From assembly GCF_026212465.1 (NCBI RefSeq), contig NC_080052.1:17771739-17835738 (forward strand): a stretch of 64,000 nt of DNA. Reading direction: 5' to 3'. Positions 12,659-26,354 of this stretch are shown in pieces. A model generated the notes under the pieces. It was not told the origin of the DNA. It ran no database searches and saw nothing but the letters and a program-made list of their open reading frames with translations. The position numbers and the translations under genes were made by a program. Position 1 is the stretch's first letter, and each line of letters begins with the position of its first letter. This DNA is from Amaranthus tricolor (taxonomy: Eukaryota > Streptophyta > Magnoliopsida > Caryophyllales > Amaranthaceae).

Positions 12659-12928
12659 TGTAACACCATGGCCCATCAGACTGCCGGTGACTATCTATAG
12701 AGACTAAAGACTGACCCTACAAACCAATGTAAGTCTTTTCAGCGCACTTTAGCCTCACTCGTGCGCACCCGAAAAAACTTTTTAGGAGGTCACCCATCCT
12801 AAGATTACTCCCCACCATGCACGCTTAACTGTGAAATTCTTAGAAAATGGGATCTCATAAAAAGAAGATGCACAGGTTGATATAAGTAGTCTTTCAATCC
12901 TTTCTAAAGCTAAATCTAGGGTATCACA
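12659..12928 (-). repeat. Cassandra 3' LTR with 5S-like domain
   Basis: It starts TGTAACACC on the plus strand and ends GTATCACA. The 5S-derived portion lies at about 12,780-12,870. This copy keeps the GGAGGTCACCCATCC (5S box C region) wording better than its partner. Confidence 0.85.
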
Positions 12929-13030
12929 CTCAACCCCACTTAGGAATACAACGTCTTCGTTGGATCATAGTTTCAAGATCTTTGCTCCCGCTTGGTGCAC
13001 TGAAAACATGACAGTCATGGTCACAGGGTT

Positions 13031-13043
13031 GCTCTAATATCAC
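13031..13043 (-). promoter_or_regulatory. Cassandra primer-binding site (decayed tRNA-Met)
   Basis: The minus strand reads GTGATATTAGAGC against the standard plant GTGGTATCAGAGC, two differences. It sits directly inside the LTR end, as required for minus-strand synthesis priming. Confidence 0.75.
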
Positions 13044-13044
13044 T

Positions 13045-13306
13045 TGTAACACCCTGACCCCTCGGGCCACTGGTGACCATCCATAGAGACTGAAGATTGA
13101 CCCTACAGACCATACAAGTCTTTCCAGCGCAGTTTGGCCTCACTCATGCGCACCCGGAAAAACATCCCAGATACCACCCATCCTAAGATTGCTCCACCAA
13201 GCACGCTTACAGTGGAGTTATTAGCAAATGGGCTCCCATAAAAAGAATATGCGTTGTTGATATGAGAATTCTATTAATCCTTTCTAAAGTTACATTTATG
13301 GTATCA
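13045..13306 (-). repeat. Cassandra 5' LTR with 5S-like domain
   Basis: It starts TGTAACACC on the plus strand like its partner. It contains CCACCCATCCTAAG and AAGCACGCTTA, the reverse complement of 5S rRNA segments. The distal end reads GTATCACT instead of GTATCACA. Confidence 0.85.
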
Positions 13307-13810
13307 CTGTATGTATGTAAAAGAAATTAGCAAAAGATAGTACATATCAAAAATTAATAATAATTGAGTCTAAATTTAATGAATCGGTTCGTTATATGTA
13401 CCAACAAATAAACGTGTTATGATTCTACCTCTTAAAATTTTATTTCAATTAGAATCATAAGATTCGACCAACACTACAATTCTACCTACAATTTGAATGG
13501 CTATCTTATTTTGGAATCGTAAAATTATAGAATCGTAAATTAAAATTGCGATTTTAATAGTGTGAACATTACTAGTATACATAAATATAGAACAATTTTA
13601 CATAGATAGTATTATGAAGTGCATAATATTTTAAAACAAACCCTTTTAAAAGTGTCAAAGAACATAAGTTACTACCAAAAAAAAAGTTACATCCATCTAT
13701 GTTTATGAATATATTTAGGCACGCTAGTTAAATAAAAGTAGGGTTTATTGTGGTTACTCGCTATCTAGTGCATTCTAAGAAAAACACTTAGTTTTATTAT
13801 TCCGAATTGC
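13307..13810. other. AT-rich sequence with GATTCTAC motifs
   Basis: No gene. Motifs such as ATGATTCTACC and ACAATTCTACC recur at 13,420-13,560, like those at 12,363-12,440 on the other side of the Cassandra insertion and at 22,140-22,825. They may mark remnants of one unrecognised element. Confidence 0.35.
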
Positions 13811-15795
<1,985 letters not shown>

Positions 15796-16070
15796 TACTA
15801 CAAAAAAACAACTTTCCGACACCCCAAAATAGTCGGTTCAGAATGGTCGAAATTTCATTTAAATAGGAAAACAATCGGAATTTTCCAGCTAATCATGGTT
15901 AATCGGAAATTCGACTACCAAGCTAGTCAAAATATAGTAGGGAATTTCCGACTAATTTCATACTAATAATTAGTCGGAAAACACTAGAATTTATACCAAA
16001 ATGACAAGAAAAAATTTTTAAAAAATTTCTGACAACATTTCCGATCACCAGGTTGGTCGGAAAAAAGAAA
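15796..16070 (+). mobile_element. CACTA-like terminus with TCCGACTA subterminal repeats
   Basis: TACTACAAAAAAAC at 15,796 resembles the CACTACAAGAAAA terminus with its first base altered. It is followed by about ten copies, in both orientations, of a TCCGA(C/T)TA or TAGTCGGAA motif up to about 16,060. Clustered inverted short repeats inside a CACTA-type end are the transposase-binding zone of that superfamily. The opposite end was not found. This copy is distinct from the CACTA elements beyond 39 kb, whose ends read CACTAGTGG. Confidence 0.55.
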
Positions 16071-16344
16071 TGGCTAAATGAATGTGCCACGTCATACCCA
16101 GGTGGAACCCACATAGACATGGCACCCACGTCACGCCCATGTGTCAACCATTACGCACCCACATGGCACTCACGTGGCACCAAACACCTCAACAATCAAG
16201 TTACACACAAATGTCTTGGGGAAGAATCAAACCCAAAACCTTATGGATATTACATCCACACTCCAACCAGTAGGTCATCTATTGATTAGTAATATTGTAA
16301 TTTATGTTATTGAACTTATACATAATTAACACTCCTTCCACTTA
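16071..16344. other. CACGTG-rich stretch next to the CACTA-like end
   Basis: Repeated CACGT/ACGTG wording (CCCACGTCACGCCC, CTCACGTGGCACC) occupies 16,085-16,185, then a tRNA-like remnant follows. It probably belongs to the same element as the terminus at 15,796. No coding sequence is supported. Confidence 0.35.
16205..16285 (-). ncRNA. tRNA-like (pol III A/B box) remnant
   Basis: On the minus strand, TGACCTACTGGTTGGAG (16,261-16,277) approximates an A box with D-loop, and GGGTTTGATTC (16,224-16,234) approximates a B box. The spacing is about 30-40 nt. A tRNA-derived SINE head or a tRNA-like block carried by a CACTA end would both fit. It is not a functional tRNA: acceptor stem pairing is not evident. 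Confidence 0.35.
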
Positions 16345-16410
16345 ATTAGTGTATTATTATTATTATTATTATTTTTTATTTTATTTATTATTTTTTTATT
16401 TTTTGAGGAA
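16345..16410 (-). repeat. LINE 3' A-rich/AAT tail
   Basis: The minus strand reads AAAAAATAAAAAAATAATAA and then (AAT)n. This terminates the LINE and marks target-primed insertion. Confidence 0.7.
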
Positions 16411-16798
16411 ATAATTTTTGTATTACCTAATCAAAAAAAGGGATACAAGGGACCAAACGCCCCTAGGGTTCCAGCTTACCTCCCTATGTTTGCATTAGTG
16501 TGAACACGGAGCCCACCTTCTAGGAAGGGTTTCAAAGTGTCACTCTTCATGTGCAAGAGAAGTAAGCAGAAAACCTCAAAAAAGCTATACATAAAGGCGA
16601 AGCCAGTAAGCGAAACTATCTATGTCAGGAGGACGTGCCCAACTTGACAAGACAAGATCAAGAGTCAAAGATAAAAACAAAACTTGCCTAACAACATCTT
16701 AACCCTAAGATATAGTGATCGAGGCCTAAGTCAGCAATTATCATGGAGGTGAGCACCGGACTTAAGAGCTGAAGACGAACCCAAGGATACAAGAAACA

Positions 16799-19700
16799 TC
16801 AAGGGTAGACACAAGCTATAGGTGAGCTTCTCGCTGAGTCAGTTCTCAAGGACGCTAGAAATTTGAATTTTGTCTCCAAGGCGTCGATGACATTGTGCAC
16901 CACCAACTTCATCATTGGTACTTTGTGGTTCCACACGGCTTCATTTCTTGTGCTCCAGATTGCGTAGATGAGGTTGCACAGAGTGGCCTCAAACTGTTTT
17001 CTTTTGTGGCGCCCTAGTTGATTCCTCTTGAGGGTATCTTCCAGAATCTCAATTTTGTTGTTGGACTCATACTGCTCCTTTAGACAGGCTACACATTCTT
17101 GACTAAAGCGATACTGGAAGAAAATATGGTTCACTGTTTCACTCTCCAATTCGCAGATCGGGCAATTTGTCAGAGTAGAAAACCCCAGCAAGCTTTAGGC
17201 GGTGCTTTGTTTTCAGTCGGTTGTTGAATGCTAACCAGCTATGAACCTGCTTGTAGGGGTGGTTAACCTATTCCAGACAATGTGGTTCCACCCGACTCTA
17301 TTACCACCTTCCTTGATGTCATTGTAGACTTTTGTGATGGAGTATGTCGGTGTGTTCATCCATCTCAACAACTTCTCCTTGACCTTCCAAAGCTTCTTGA
17401 TGACCCAACTAGAAGTGACGGGAGGGTTGAATAGTATCTAGTTGCCTCCTTTCGTGTACACTCCGTGGATTCATTTTACCCAGAGGGACTCATGGAAGGT
17501 GCTGATGTGCCAAGCTACTTTACCCACAACAGCTAGATTCCAGATCTTGGATTCCAAGTCCCCCTTCTTTCTTTGGTTTGCACACTTTCTCCTAGCTGAT
17601 GTTTCCAAGGTTCTTGGACTCTACGGAACCAGACCAAAGGTTCAGATTGCATTTACTTGTCAGATGACCTTTTTGGGAAGGTTGACAACTTGGCACCAAT
17701 AAGTAGTAATACTCATTAGGATGGGGTTCACTAGTTGGAGGCGAGCAGTGTAGGAAAGGTGTTTTGCATACCATACTCTGATTCGGCCAGTCATCTTATC
17801 TACTAAAAACTCACAGTCTATGGCTGAGTACCTTTTTGAGGTGAAGGGCATCCCAAGATACTTAACTGGAAGGCTCTCAAAGCTGTAGTCTACGGTTTGC
17901 TCAGCCTGGGCTCTGAACTCGTTGCTGACTCCTGCGAGGTAGATACCTGACTTGGAGCTGTTTTCTTTGAGGCTGGAACATGAGGAGAAGTAGCTGACTG
18001 TCTTGATCAGGATGCTAATAGATTGGAGGTCAACATTGTAGAACAACATTAGGTCATCTGCAAAAGCTAGGTGGTTGAGTTTGATTTTGCTACACCTAGG
18101 GTGAAATTTTAACTCTGGTTCTTCGCTAGCCAAATTGAGGGTTCTCGATGGGTATTCCATACCTATTACGAAAAGTAAAGGGGACATTGGGTCACCTTGT
18201 TTAACTCATCTTTTTGCTTGAAAATTGGACAAGGGGCTACCATTGATAACCAAGGAATACTGAGTGGAAGTAACACATGCCATGACTCTCTCTGTGAACT
18301 TCCTCGGAAAATTGAGTGCAGTTAGCATGTCATGAAGGAAATCCTAATCTAGTGTATCATAGGCTTTCCTGAGGTCAATCTTCAAGAGGAAACTGGGGGA
18401 ACAGTTCTTCCAACCATTGTGCTTGACTATATCCTGATATAGGAAGATGTTGTGGAGAATGCTTTTCCCTTCAATAAAAGCTCCTTGCATGGGGCTTATA
18501 ATGGATGGTTGCACATGTCGGAGTTTCCTGCTTATGAGCTTAGAGATACACTTATAGATAACATTGCAACAAGAGATTGGACAATATTCACCTGGGGTGT
18601 TCGGTGTGGCAACCTTTGGAATAAGGGTTATAGCTGTGGTATTCCAAGATTTTAGAAGAGTGGCATTGGCAAAAATGTCCCGAACTGCTTTTACAACATC
18701 TGATCCAACAATTTCCCATGCAGCCTTGTAAAAACAACTGTTGAAATCGTCCAAACCTGGTGCTTTGTCTTCTGGAATGCTCCACATGACACCTTTAATC
18801 TCGTCTGGGGTGAAGTTCAAATCAAGCAGATGCTGTTGGTCCTGGCTGAGAATAGGGCCACTATGTATCACATTCATGTTGATTCTCGCTAGTGGTGTGA
18901 TTTTGGAGGTGAAGAACACTTATAGGTGCTGCACTTCCTGCGATGTTGGAGAGAATATTGGAAGTATTTGGTGTTTTCATCACTCATAGTGAGCCACTTC
19001 AGTTTACCTTTCTGTTTGAGGCCGGCTTCCCAGTCTACCTTTAATCTCCTGTAAGTCTCTAATTTCGAGCATTCAACATTAGCTCGGTGCTTGTGCCTTG
19101 GGTGTAGGTGGAGGTCCTCTTAGGCTTTTTACAGATCAACTTCAGCTTTGGCCAAATCACCTGCTTCTATGTTTTTGAATTTTGCTTTTCATACCTCCTT
19201 AATCAATTTGAGTTTTTGATCAAGGTGGTTTGACTTCCTTTGCAAGATAGTATTCCATGCTGTTCGGATGGTGTCCATGAACTCTCTGTGCTTTTCCCAG
19301 TGATTCAGGAATTTAAAAGGTTTTTCATGTTTAGGGGTGTCTAGGAATTGAACTAGCATCGGAGTGTGGTCAAAGTCCCCCTCTCGTAGGAAGCAGACTT
19401 CTGCTATGGGGACGGAGCACTCCCAAGCTGGATTTCCCAACACTCTATCAATCTTGCTAAGAACTCTGGCCTCTCCTCTTTGCTTGTTTGACCAAGTAAA
19501 AAACCGCCCTGTACTTTTCATGTCGTGGATGTTGCAACTCGCCATGCAACTTCGAAGAGGTTCAATTTCATGAAGACGTAGTTTTTCCCTACCCTCTCAT
19601 TAAGATTAGCTATGCAGTTGAAATCTCCCATGACTAGCCAAGGTCCTGTCACGGTTGTTCCTATGTTCTCAAGCTCCGCAAGCATAATACCCCAGTCGTT

Positions 19701-20041
19701 CTTATCTGTAGCACCATAAAAAAAGAGCATTCAAAGCTATGACCCACTATAGGGTTAACATTCAAATGGATGATTTGGTTGCTAACGAACCGTATGTCTA
19801 CATTCATTTCCTCGGGTTTCTAGGCTACTATAATCCTACCTCCTTTGTGGAGAGCTAGGTTATGCGTGATACACCAAGACGGACAAATTCTTTGGTAAAG
19901 GGCACCTATTCCTTGCTGCTTTACTTTCTTCTCCAGGAGGCTAAATATGCTTATGTTGTGGTTAGAGATAAAGCGGGCCACTTCAGCTTGCTTATTAGCC
20001 TTGTTTAATCCCCTAACGTTCCATGTGAGGATGCTATTCAT
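16799..20041 (-). pseudogene. LINE ORF2: endonuclease / reverse transcriptase, broken
   Basis: The start MNSILTWNVRGLNK opens an APE-type endonuclease. Its GDFN block (WLVMGDFNCIANLNERVG, about 19,620) and the downstream RFFTWSNKQ and SKIDRVL blocks are visible. The reverse transcriptase spans about 18,919-17,660: KAPGLDDFNSCFYKAAW, LIPKV, the fingers block PISCCNVIYKCISK, KIDLRKAYDTLD, QGDPMSPLLF, and the catalytic box FADDLMLF (both Asp kept). The C-terminal zf-RVT block follows (CPICELESETVNHIFFQ, 17,191-16,799). Stops and frameshifts occur at about 19,820, 19,545, 19,190, 18,345, 18,210 and 17,660. The start overlaps the ORF1 stop by a few bases. Catalytic residues are present but the frame is not translatable. 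Confidence 0.9.
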
Positions 20042-21262
20042 GATCCTGGATGGGGTAAGCCCCCAGCGGTTTGATGGGAAGGATCTTATCCTGAGTTCTT
20101 TTGTTAGGTTGGTTACCTATATCGTCATCAACGAGCACTATGTAAGGATTAGACACTAGGAATTGATCACACAAATCAACTTGTTTGCCGTGCCAATTCA
20201 CCTTTTTGTGTTCCAGTGCCTGAAATGACTCCCCCTGGATACTGTAGTCATGGTGCATTGACTCTCCGATTGGATATTCCCTTCTGGAGGTTATATTGCC
20301 ATGATTTCACGGGACTCAAAATTGTCATGGTGATTGGTTTGTGCTTTGGTGTGATCTTATTGTCTTCCTTTCTTTACCCACTCTCTTCTTGGGGTTTCTT
20401 ATGTATTGTATTCAAGGTTTCCTTTGGCTTGCAAGCACCTGATTGATGACCCAGCTGTTGACATTGGTGGCACCACAATGGTTTCCAGTTATATTTTACG
20501 GGTTGTTTAACCAGTTCATCATACTCATTTGTGAAGAACACCTCATCCGGTAGGCCCTTCCTAATGTCCGTTTCTATGAGGGCTCTAGCATACAATAGTC
20601 TATCCTTGTTCTTAGTTGCGTTGTCAATTTTGATTACATTTCCCAGAAGTCCGGCAATCTTCCTTGTGCATCTTTCTCCTCAATACTCCATTGGTAATGC
20701 AGGTAGGTGTACCCATATTGAAATGGTAGATAGGGCTTCTTTTTCCAAGGATATTTTGATTTTCCAAGGTTTCACCATGAAAGGTTCTTATCAAAAAGGA
20801 TACCACTTATCTCACAAGCTTTATCTCTGGCTACTTTGTCACTCAATCGCACAATGAAGACACCTTTCCTAACCATACCAACTTTCTGCACATAAAGGTC
20901 TTTCCAAATACATTTCACATATCCATCAATAACATGTAATGGGGGATTGGCTCCTATGACATAGCATACTACAGCGGATTCCCAATATCTAATTTCACCC
21001 TCAATATTATCAAAGCTTATTTTAATGGTATTTATACCTTGAGAGTGTACTGGAATGGTATCCTCTGTTGTATTGAGCTGTGGAACCTGAGGCGCTGGTG
21101 AGACAGCAGGGGTCGCCACAGGAGACGGTGGTCTTTGCGAGGACATAAGAGGGGTCAGTAGAGTTGAGCAATTCGAAACCTGATTTGGTGTTCGTTGTGT
21201 GGTGCTCGCCTGAGGCAATGGTGAAGCTGATGATGGTAGTGGCTGATTCCGATCATTGGACG
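20034..21262 (-). pseudogene. LINE ORF1: DUF4283 and CCHC zinc knuckle protein, broken
   Basis: A Pro/Ser-rich N-terminus (SASPLPQASTTQRTPNQ) is followed by a DUF4283-like block (WESAVVCYVIGANPPLHVID, VRKGVFIVRLSDKVAR), KPWKIKISLEKEALS, and a knuckle CHQCQQLGHQSGAC at about 20,440-20,480. This is the nucleic-acid-binding coat protein typical of plant L1. Breaks: a one-base frameshift near 20,775 (the conserved PFMVKPW is out of frame with FDKN), a stop within MEYWGE near 20,690 (Trp to TGA), and a stop after KPQEESG at 20,374. The C-terminal piece (20,258-20,034) ends DHE-stop overlapping the ORF2 ATG. Confidence 0.85.
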
Positions 21263-21267
21263 ATGGT

Positions 21268-21275
21268 TGTATTAC

Positions 21276-21321
<46 letters not shown>

Positions 21322-21322
21322 G
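21268..21322. repeat. (ATT)n microsatellite at LINE 5' end
   Basis: About 17 near-perfect ATT units immediately upstream of the LINE ORF1 region. A similar trinucleotide forms the LINE 3' tail about 4.9 kb away. Confidence 0.95.
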
Positions 21323-21562
21323 AATGTAGTATTAGTCGTAGCTATTAGTCTTAGTGTAATATTACTATGTAATTAGTCGTATTAATATTAATATATTATC
21401 AGTTGTATTAATATATAATGAGTCGTATTAGTGTATTATTAGCTTATTAGTATATAATTAGTCGTATTAATGTATTATTAGTCGTATTAGTGTAGTGTAA
21501 GTATCTTATTATTACTTGTATTAGTTTATAATTAATCGTATTAGAGTAGTATTATTATTAGT
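21323..21562 (+). repeat. 20-22 bp degenerate minisatellite, ATTAGTCGTATTAATGTATT type
   Basis: About ten units built on AGTCGTATTA followed by GTGTATT or ATATAAT, at 20-22 bp spacing with occasional longer spacers. No similarity to the CCTACTT minisatellites at the window start. Confidence 0.75.
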
Positions 21563-21718
21563 TGGAGTGAATTAATGACGAGAGATAAAATAATAATACA
21601 CAAACAATAGGAGATTCAGTGAAGGAGAACTCCTAGGCACCTAAATGAAAATGAGCCTTCGGGCATGCCAAGAATATCCATCACTTCAGACTTTATGTTA
21701 GTATCTACCCCTGAAGAT

Positions 21719-22042
<324 letters not shown>

Positions 22043-23804
22043 CATAAAAACATATGAATAAATACAACTAATAGAGTAGATTACAAATACAGCTTAATAA
22101 AGAAAATTTGTCCTTAAAATTCTTGTATAGCAATTAGATTTGTTAGAATAGTTGAATTGCAACTAGAATCGTACAAATCCACTAATTCTACATGATTCTA
22201 AAATTACTCCACAAAAATGCTAAATTAGGCTTTATCCCTCTGAATCAACTATATTCATGGACCTTAATTATTTTTTTTTTTGCTTTTTAATGAATAAATT
22301 GAGACTCTTTACCTCAATATGACTTTGAATAGCACGCGTAGGAGTTGGAACTTTTAATTTTTAATGAAAATTCTTGCTACTTTGGAGCTTTTTTTTTTTC
22401 TAGATTACCAATTGAGTCTTGATTCTATTTGGTGTTTTTGCTTGATAAATGATTGAATTGGTGTTAATAATTGATAATTTTTTAATTATTGATTGTGTAA
22501 TTTATTGAATTTTTTAATTTGCTGTTATGAAATTTTTAGGGTTTTGAATTATTGAATTTGTGTTATTGTATGTACTTGGTATGTTTGTTTTACTAAAATT
22601 ATTGATTCTATGATTAGTGTATATCTTTTTATGTTTGTCAATACATAATAATAATAGACAAAAGAAAACAAATAAGAAATATAAATGTATTTTTTGAACA
22701 ATAACAAAATTTTTAAATATGAAATGAATTTCAATTGTTCTTTTACAACTTATCTTTGTAAAATTCTTGGATCATTTGATTCTACTATTTGATTCTACAA
22801 TCCGATTTCAAGAGTTGCTTTCCATTTGAGTTAAATTTACACTTTTTATAACATTGGCTATAATTCACCTGATCTCACTTTTAATATTCACTTATACATG
22901 CAGAAACATTGCGTTTAAAATTGACTAACATAATTATAATCAATTTGGAGTTGGATTTCAGGTCGAGACGGAGTCGGAGTCGGGTCGGAGTATCGGATTT
23001 TTTTGAGGTCTAACTCAAATCCGTCTTTGAATCCGACTCAGGCTATATAATCAGACTCGAAGTCTAATACTATTTTTCTCTAACTTAAATTGAATTAAAT
23101 TACTAGAATGGGGTAGGATCAAGGACAAATTCAGACTGAATTTCCATGCGTATTTAATGGTTAGATTAAAAATTCAATTGGTTTTGTGCTTTCCCTTGTT
23201 TTGACGATACAGTCCCGTACGTATACTAGTATTTTTATTAGGCAAGTTTTGGTTGTTTTGCGTATTATAATTAGTTTGATTAGAAAAAAACAGTGTTTTC
23301 AAAGATATGGCTGCATTCAAAATGAATGCCAACTCACAATGTAATCCTAGAGTTTTCATTGACTAAGGTGATTAACCAAAGTCAAATGTAAATAATAACA
23401 TTAGTGGTGGCACTTTTTGGTAAATTTTGAAATTTACATCTTATGATTTATCAATGACCAATTCTTTGGAGATATAATTTATAAATAATTCTTAATATAA
23501 TGATGTAAATATAATTTTATAATTAAGTTGTGTTGATTAATCTTTTACTCCAATTCCTATTGTATTGTAGTTGTACTTGTACACTGTTATTGTCATGCAA
23601 TTTTTCAATATTGATATTATGAATGATAGACGTAGGCTTGTACTCCTTTTTATCGTTGTCTTATCGGTGGTTCCATGATTAAACGTCTATCAATAATTAT
23701 TATTTAAAAAAATGTAAAATGAACAATTACATAAGACTTAAATATTCGATCCCCATGCACGTGGAATATACGGTTATTTCCAACACAAAAATTAACCGTG
23801 AAAT

Positions 23805-24030
23805 ACTTTCTCCATTCTAATTTATTTGTAACGTTTGTTTTTCCATGCAGTTCAATATATTAATTCAATCCTTAATACCTCTAATTATGTATAATAAACA
23901 ATTATAAAAATTTAATATTAATAATATTTATAATAAGACAAATCAAATAAGATTTCACTTGATTATGTTTAAATCTATAGATTAAAAACTAATTAAAAAT
24001 TAAAAATAATAAATGAAGATGTACGAAGAA
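23805..24030. mobile_element. Stowaway-like MITE fragment
   Basis: It starts TACTTTCTCCATTCTAATTT, a degenerate CTCCCTCC-type MITE end, followed by AT-rich sequence containing GACAAATCAAATAAGAT. A related GACGAATCAAACAAGATC occurs in the fragment ending at 24,730. The right end is not clear. Confidence 0.4.
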
Positions 24031-24529
24031 AAAGGGGTTAAAACAAATAAACAACAGTGAAACAATGTGGTTCACTTTGTCTCTCAATCATTTTGACATC
24101 ACCCAAGTCTTTAAAATAAGTCATTATTTGTTGAATGGAAATATGACTAGGACAAAAGTTATAATAATGGAGTCCTACTATTTAACCTTGTGTGTTTGTC
24201 ATTTTTATTTTTTGAAAATTTGTAAATAATTATATTGCTCATTCACTTAAAATACCTTTGATTATCATTTAAGATATCCTTAAATATTAGGATATTTAAA
24301 TTTGAACATGGTGCATATTATTTTCAACTCCTTCTTGGAAGTATTTTGAGTCAATGAATAATAATTGATACTATCATTTACAACTTTTCTTTATTTTTAA
24401 TATTATTTATAAGCAAAAATTTAATTAAGGGAGATGTAATTTAATTAATTTAAACGAATCAAATTAATAAAAATTTTAACATAAACTTTATCAATTAAAA
24501 TTTTTACTGTTTAGACACGTTTGCCAACA

Positions 24530-24730
24530 CACTAATACTACCCTTCATATCTCTGATTGTACAAAATTAAAAATTATAAAAACTAAATCTTAATAAACCT
24601 TATATTGGGACGAATCAAACAAGATCTTATTTAACTATTTTTAACTTATAAATTAAGAAGAAAATACAAATCAAGAGTGAATGATAAATATTGTTCAAAT
24701 GAGACGTTTGAAAAGAAAGGGAGGGAGTAT
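24530..24730. mobile_element. Stowaway-like MITE fragment, right end preserved
   Basis: It ends GAAAGGGAGGGAGTA at about 24,730, the inverse of the TACTCCCTCC terminus common to plant Stowaway MITEs. The matching left end is missing. Confidence 0.45.
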
Positions 24731-25192
24731 AATTTTTATTAATATATGATTAAAAATATTATGAGTTAATTTATTGAAATAAATAATATGGTGAATGATA
24801 TGATGCTTAGCATAAAAAATCGTGCTTTTAAGTAAAGATTTTGGTTCTATGATAGAGTATTTGTCAACAACAAAATATTATATCCTTGCAATTATTGTAT
24901 TGTTCAATAAGTGTGCAAAAGTTTTCACCTTCCTAATATTTTTGGGGCAAAACCTTTCCAATTTTACTTATTCATGAGAAGACTTGACACTCTTAGCTCT
25001 AGATTAAGCCTCAATTAGTCAAGTATAACTGTTGCATTGTCTTTGCTTTCTAATTGTGAATGATGATGCTTCCTTTAACTAATTACGTTCATTCATTATA
25101 AATATACTAACCATTATTAAATTGTGCATAATGATGCCATCTCTAACTAATCAAGATTTATTATTTAACTAAATACCTTTAATTAACTTTTA

Positions 25193-25280
25193 TGGGTATG
25201 AGTTGTCGCCGTCCTTCCCTCCCCAAACCCTGATCATAATATTCTATGGACGAGATACATTGGGTATGATGATGATGATA
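25193..25280 (+). mobile_element. RTE/SINE-like 3' tail with (ATG)n end, plus strand
   Basis: GGGTATGAGTTGTCGCCGTC, then TTCCCTCCCC, ATTCTATGGACG, GATACATTGGGT and ATGATGATGATGAT: the same block as the minus strand of 5,686-5,830. It is a 3' fragment only. Confidence 0.6.
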
Positions 25281-25567
25281 ATTAAATAAAGGTTATAGTT
25301 AATTTATCTTGATCTTGTTAAATATAACTAAATTACATAATTAAACATATTATTACGAACTCGTGTTCTAATTTCTTATTTACAAAACAATTTTTTAGTT
25401 TATTGAGTGAACTTTCATTTTGAAATGTACCTAATTTTACCTCTAATATTATTTTTAAAATGCTTAGATGTAAAAAATTACTTTTAATTACAAAATAAAA
25501 TTAAAATTAAAAATACAATCAAAGCTAGGTGTGATGCACAAATTATATTAAAAATATAATACAATAC
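25281..25567. other. AT-rich sequence, nothing recognised
   Basis: No coding signal. It ends where similarity to the copia LTR starts. Confidence 0.4.
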
Positions 25568-25992
25568 TGTAGTAATTTAGGTGACTTTAAGTCCTTAATC
25601 AATAGTTAAAAGTGTTGTGGTGAAAAGAGGTGAAAAGGGGTCAAAGTAATATAAGGCAATTTGACTTTTAAAGGAAGAAAATAATTTTAGAGATAGAAGA
25701 GAAAGCCGAATGGACTTTTCCCTTGGCCATGGGAAAGCCAACCCGGCTTTAGGTGCTTGATCATTTTTCTTGTTCTATTTTTGGTTCTTATTTTTCCTTA
25801 GGATTGGACTTTATGTGTTATAATTAGGGCTAAACACATAGATTAGGTAATATGCTTTTTTAATCTCTCTCGTTGCCTACAAAATCTCTCTACTCTCTTA
25901 TTCTCTAATTCTCTTAATTGTATTTATCATCATCTTTGTATCTTTATTGGAGAATCATAGAATAAGCAATCAGACATCTAGGCTAGGACTAT
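25568..25992 (+). repeat. Copia 5' LTR fragment
   Basis: Aligns along its length with 31,415-31,850, including AGAAGAGAAAGCCGA, GGCCATGG and ATCATTTTTCTT, with many substitutions and small indels. About 200 bp present at the start of the 3' LTR are missing here. Confidence 0.85.
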
Positions 25993-26354
25993 GGGTGTGC
26001 ATAAAAACCCGATCTGGATTATCCGGTATCCGATTTTTCGAACCGGATAATTTACCTGATTTTCACAAACTAGATAATCCAGATCAAATACCCGGTTTTA
26101 AAACCGTATACCAGATCTGGATTTGGATCACATATTTTTGGAAACCGGATATCTACTATCCGATTTTATTTATTTATTTATTTATTTTTATTTTATTCGT
26201 AAATAAAATGATAATGGGATATCTTAATCTAACCTTGGGTTGAATCTTAATATAATTTTTGTCCCGCAGATTCTTTTTTTTTTTTTTAATGATTGTTCTT
26301 CCTTAAACCAATGAACAATAATGTTATTCTTTAATTTTCTTAATTTATCTTTTA

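Larger units (their letters stand above)
12659..13306 (-). mobile_element. Cassandra TRIM retrotransposon (about 648 bp)
   Basis: Two direct repeats of about 265 bp (12,659-12,928 and 13,045-13,306) bound a 116-bp interior. Each contains, on the minus strand, a 5S-rRNA-like block: CAGTTAAGCGTGC, then GGATGGGTGACCTCC in the left copy. A 5S-derived LTR in a tiny non-coding LTR element defines Cassandra. On the minus strand the 5' LTR (right copy) is followed at 13,031-13,043 by GTGATATTAGAGC, a decayed tRNA-Met primer site. The 3' LTR (left copy) is preceded by TAAGTGGGGTTGAG, a polypurine tract. The LTRs differ at many positions, so the insertion is old. GTATG occurs on both flanks but offset by 3 bases on the left, so the TSD is unsure. 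Mobilisation must come in trans. Confidence 0.88.
16345..21265 (-). mobile_element. L1-type LINE (non-LTR retrotransposon), 5' truncated or degenerate
   Basis: On the minus strand the order is: ORF1 (about 21,262-20,034; DUF4283 plus zinc knuckle), ORF2 (20,041-16,799; endonuclease, reverse transcriptase, C-terminal zinc domain), a 3' UTR, and an A-rich AAT tail at about 16,410-16,345. This is the standard plant L1 layout. Frameshifts and stops show it is inactive. Upstream of ORF1 lies an AAT tract (21,268-21,322) rather than a recognisable 5' UTR, and no TSD was identified. Confidence 0.9.

Noticed and set aside
12780..13250. 5S rRNA genes
   Set aside because: The 5S-like blocks are diverged, antisense on the given strand and embedded in paired LTR-like repeats; Cassandra explains them.
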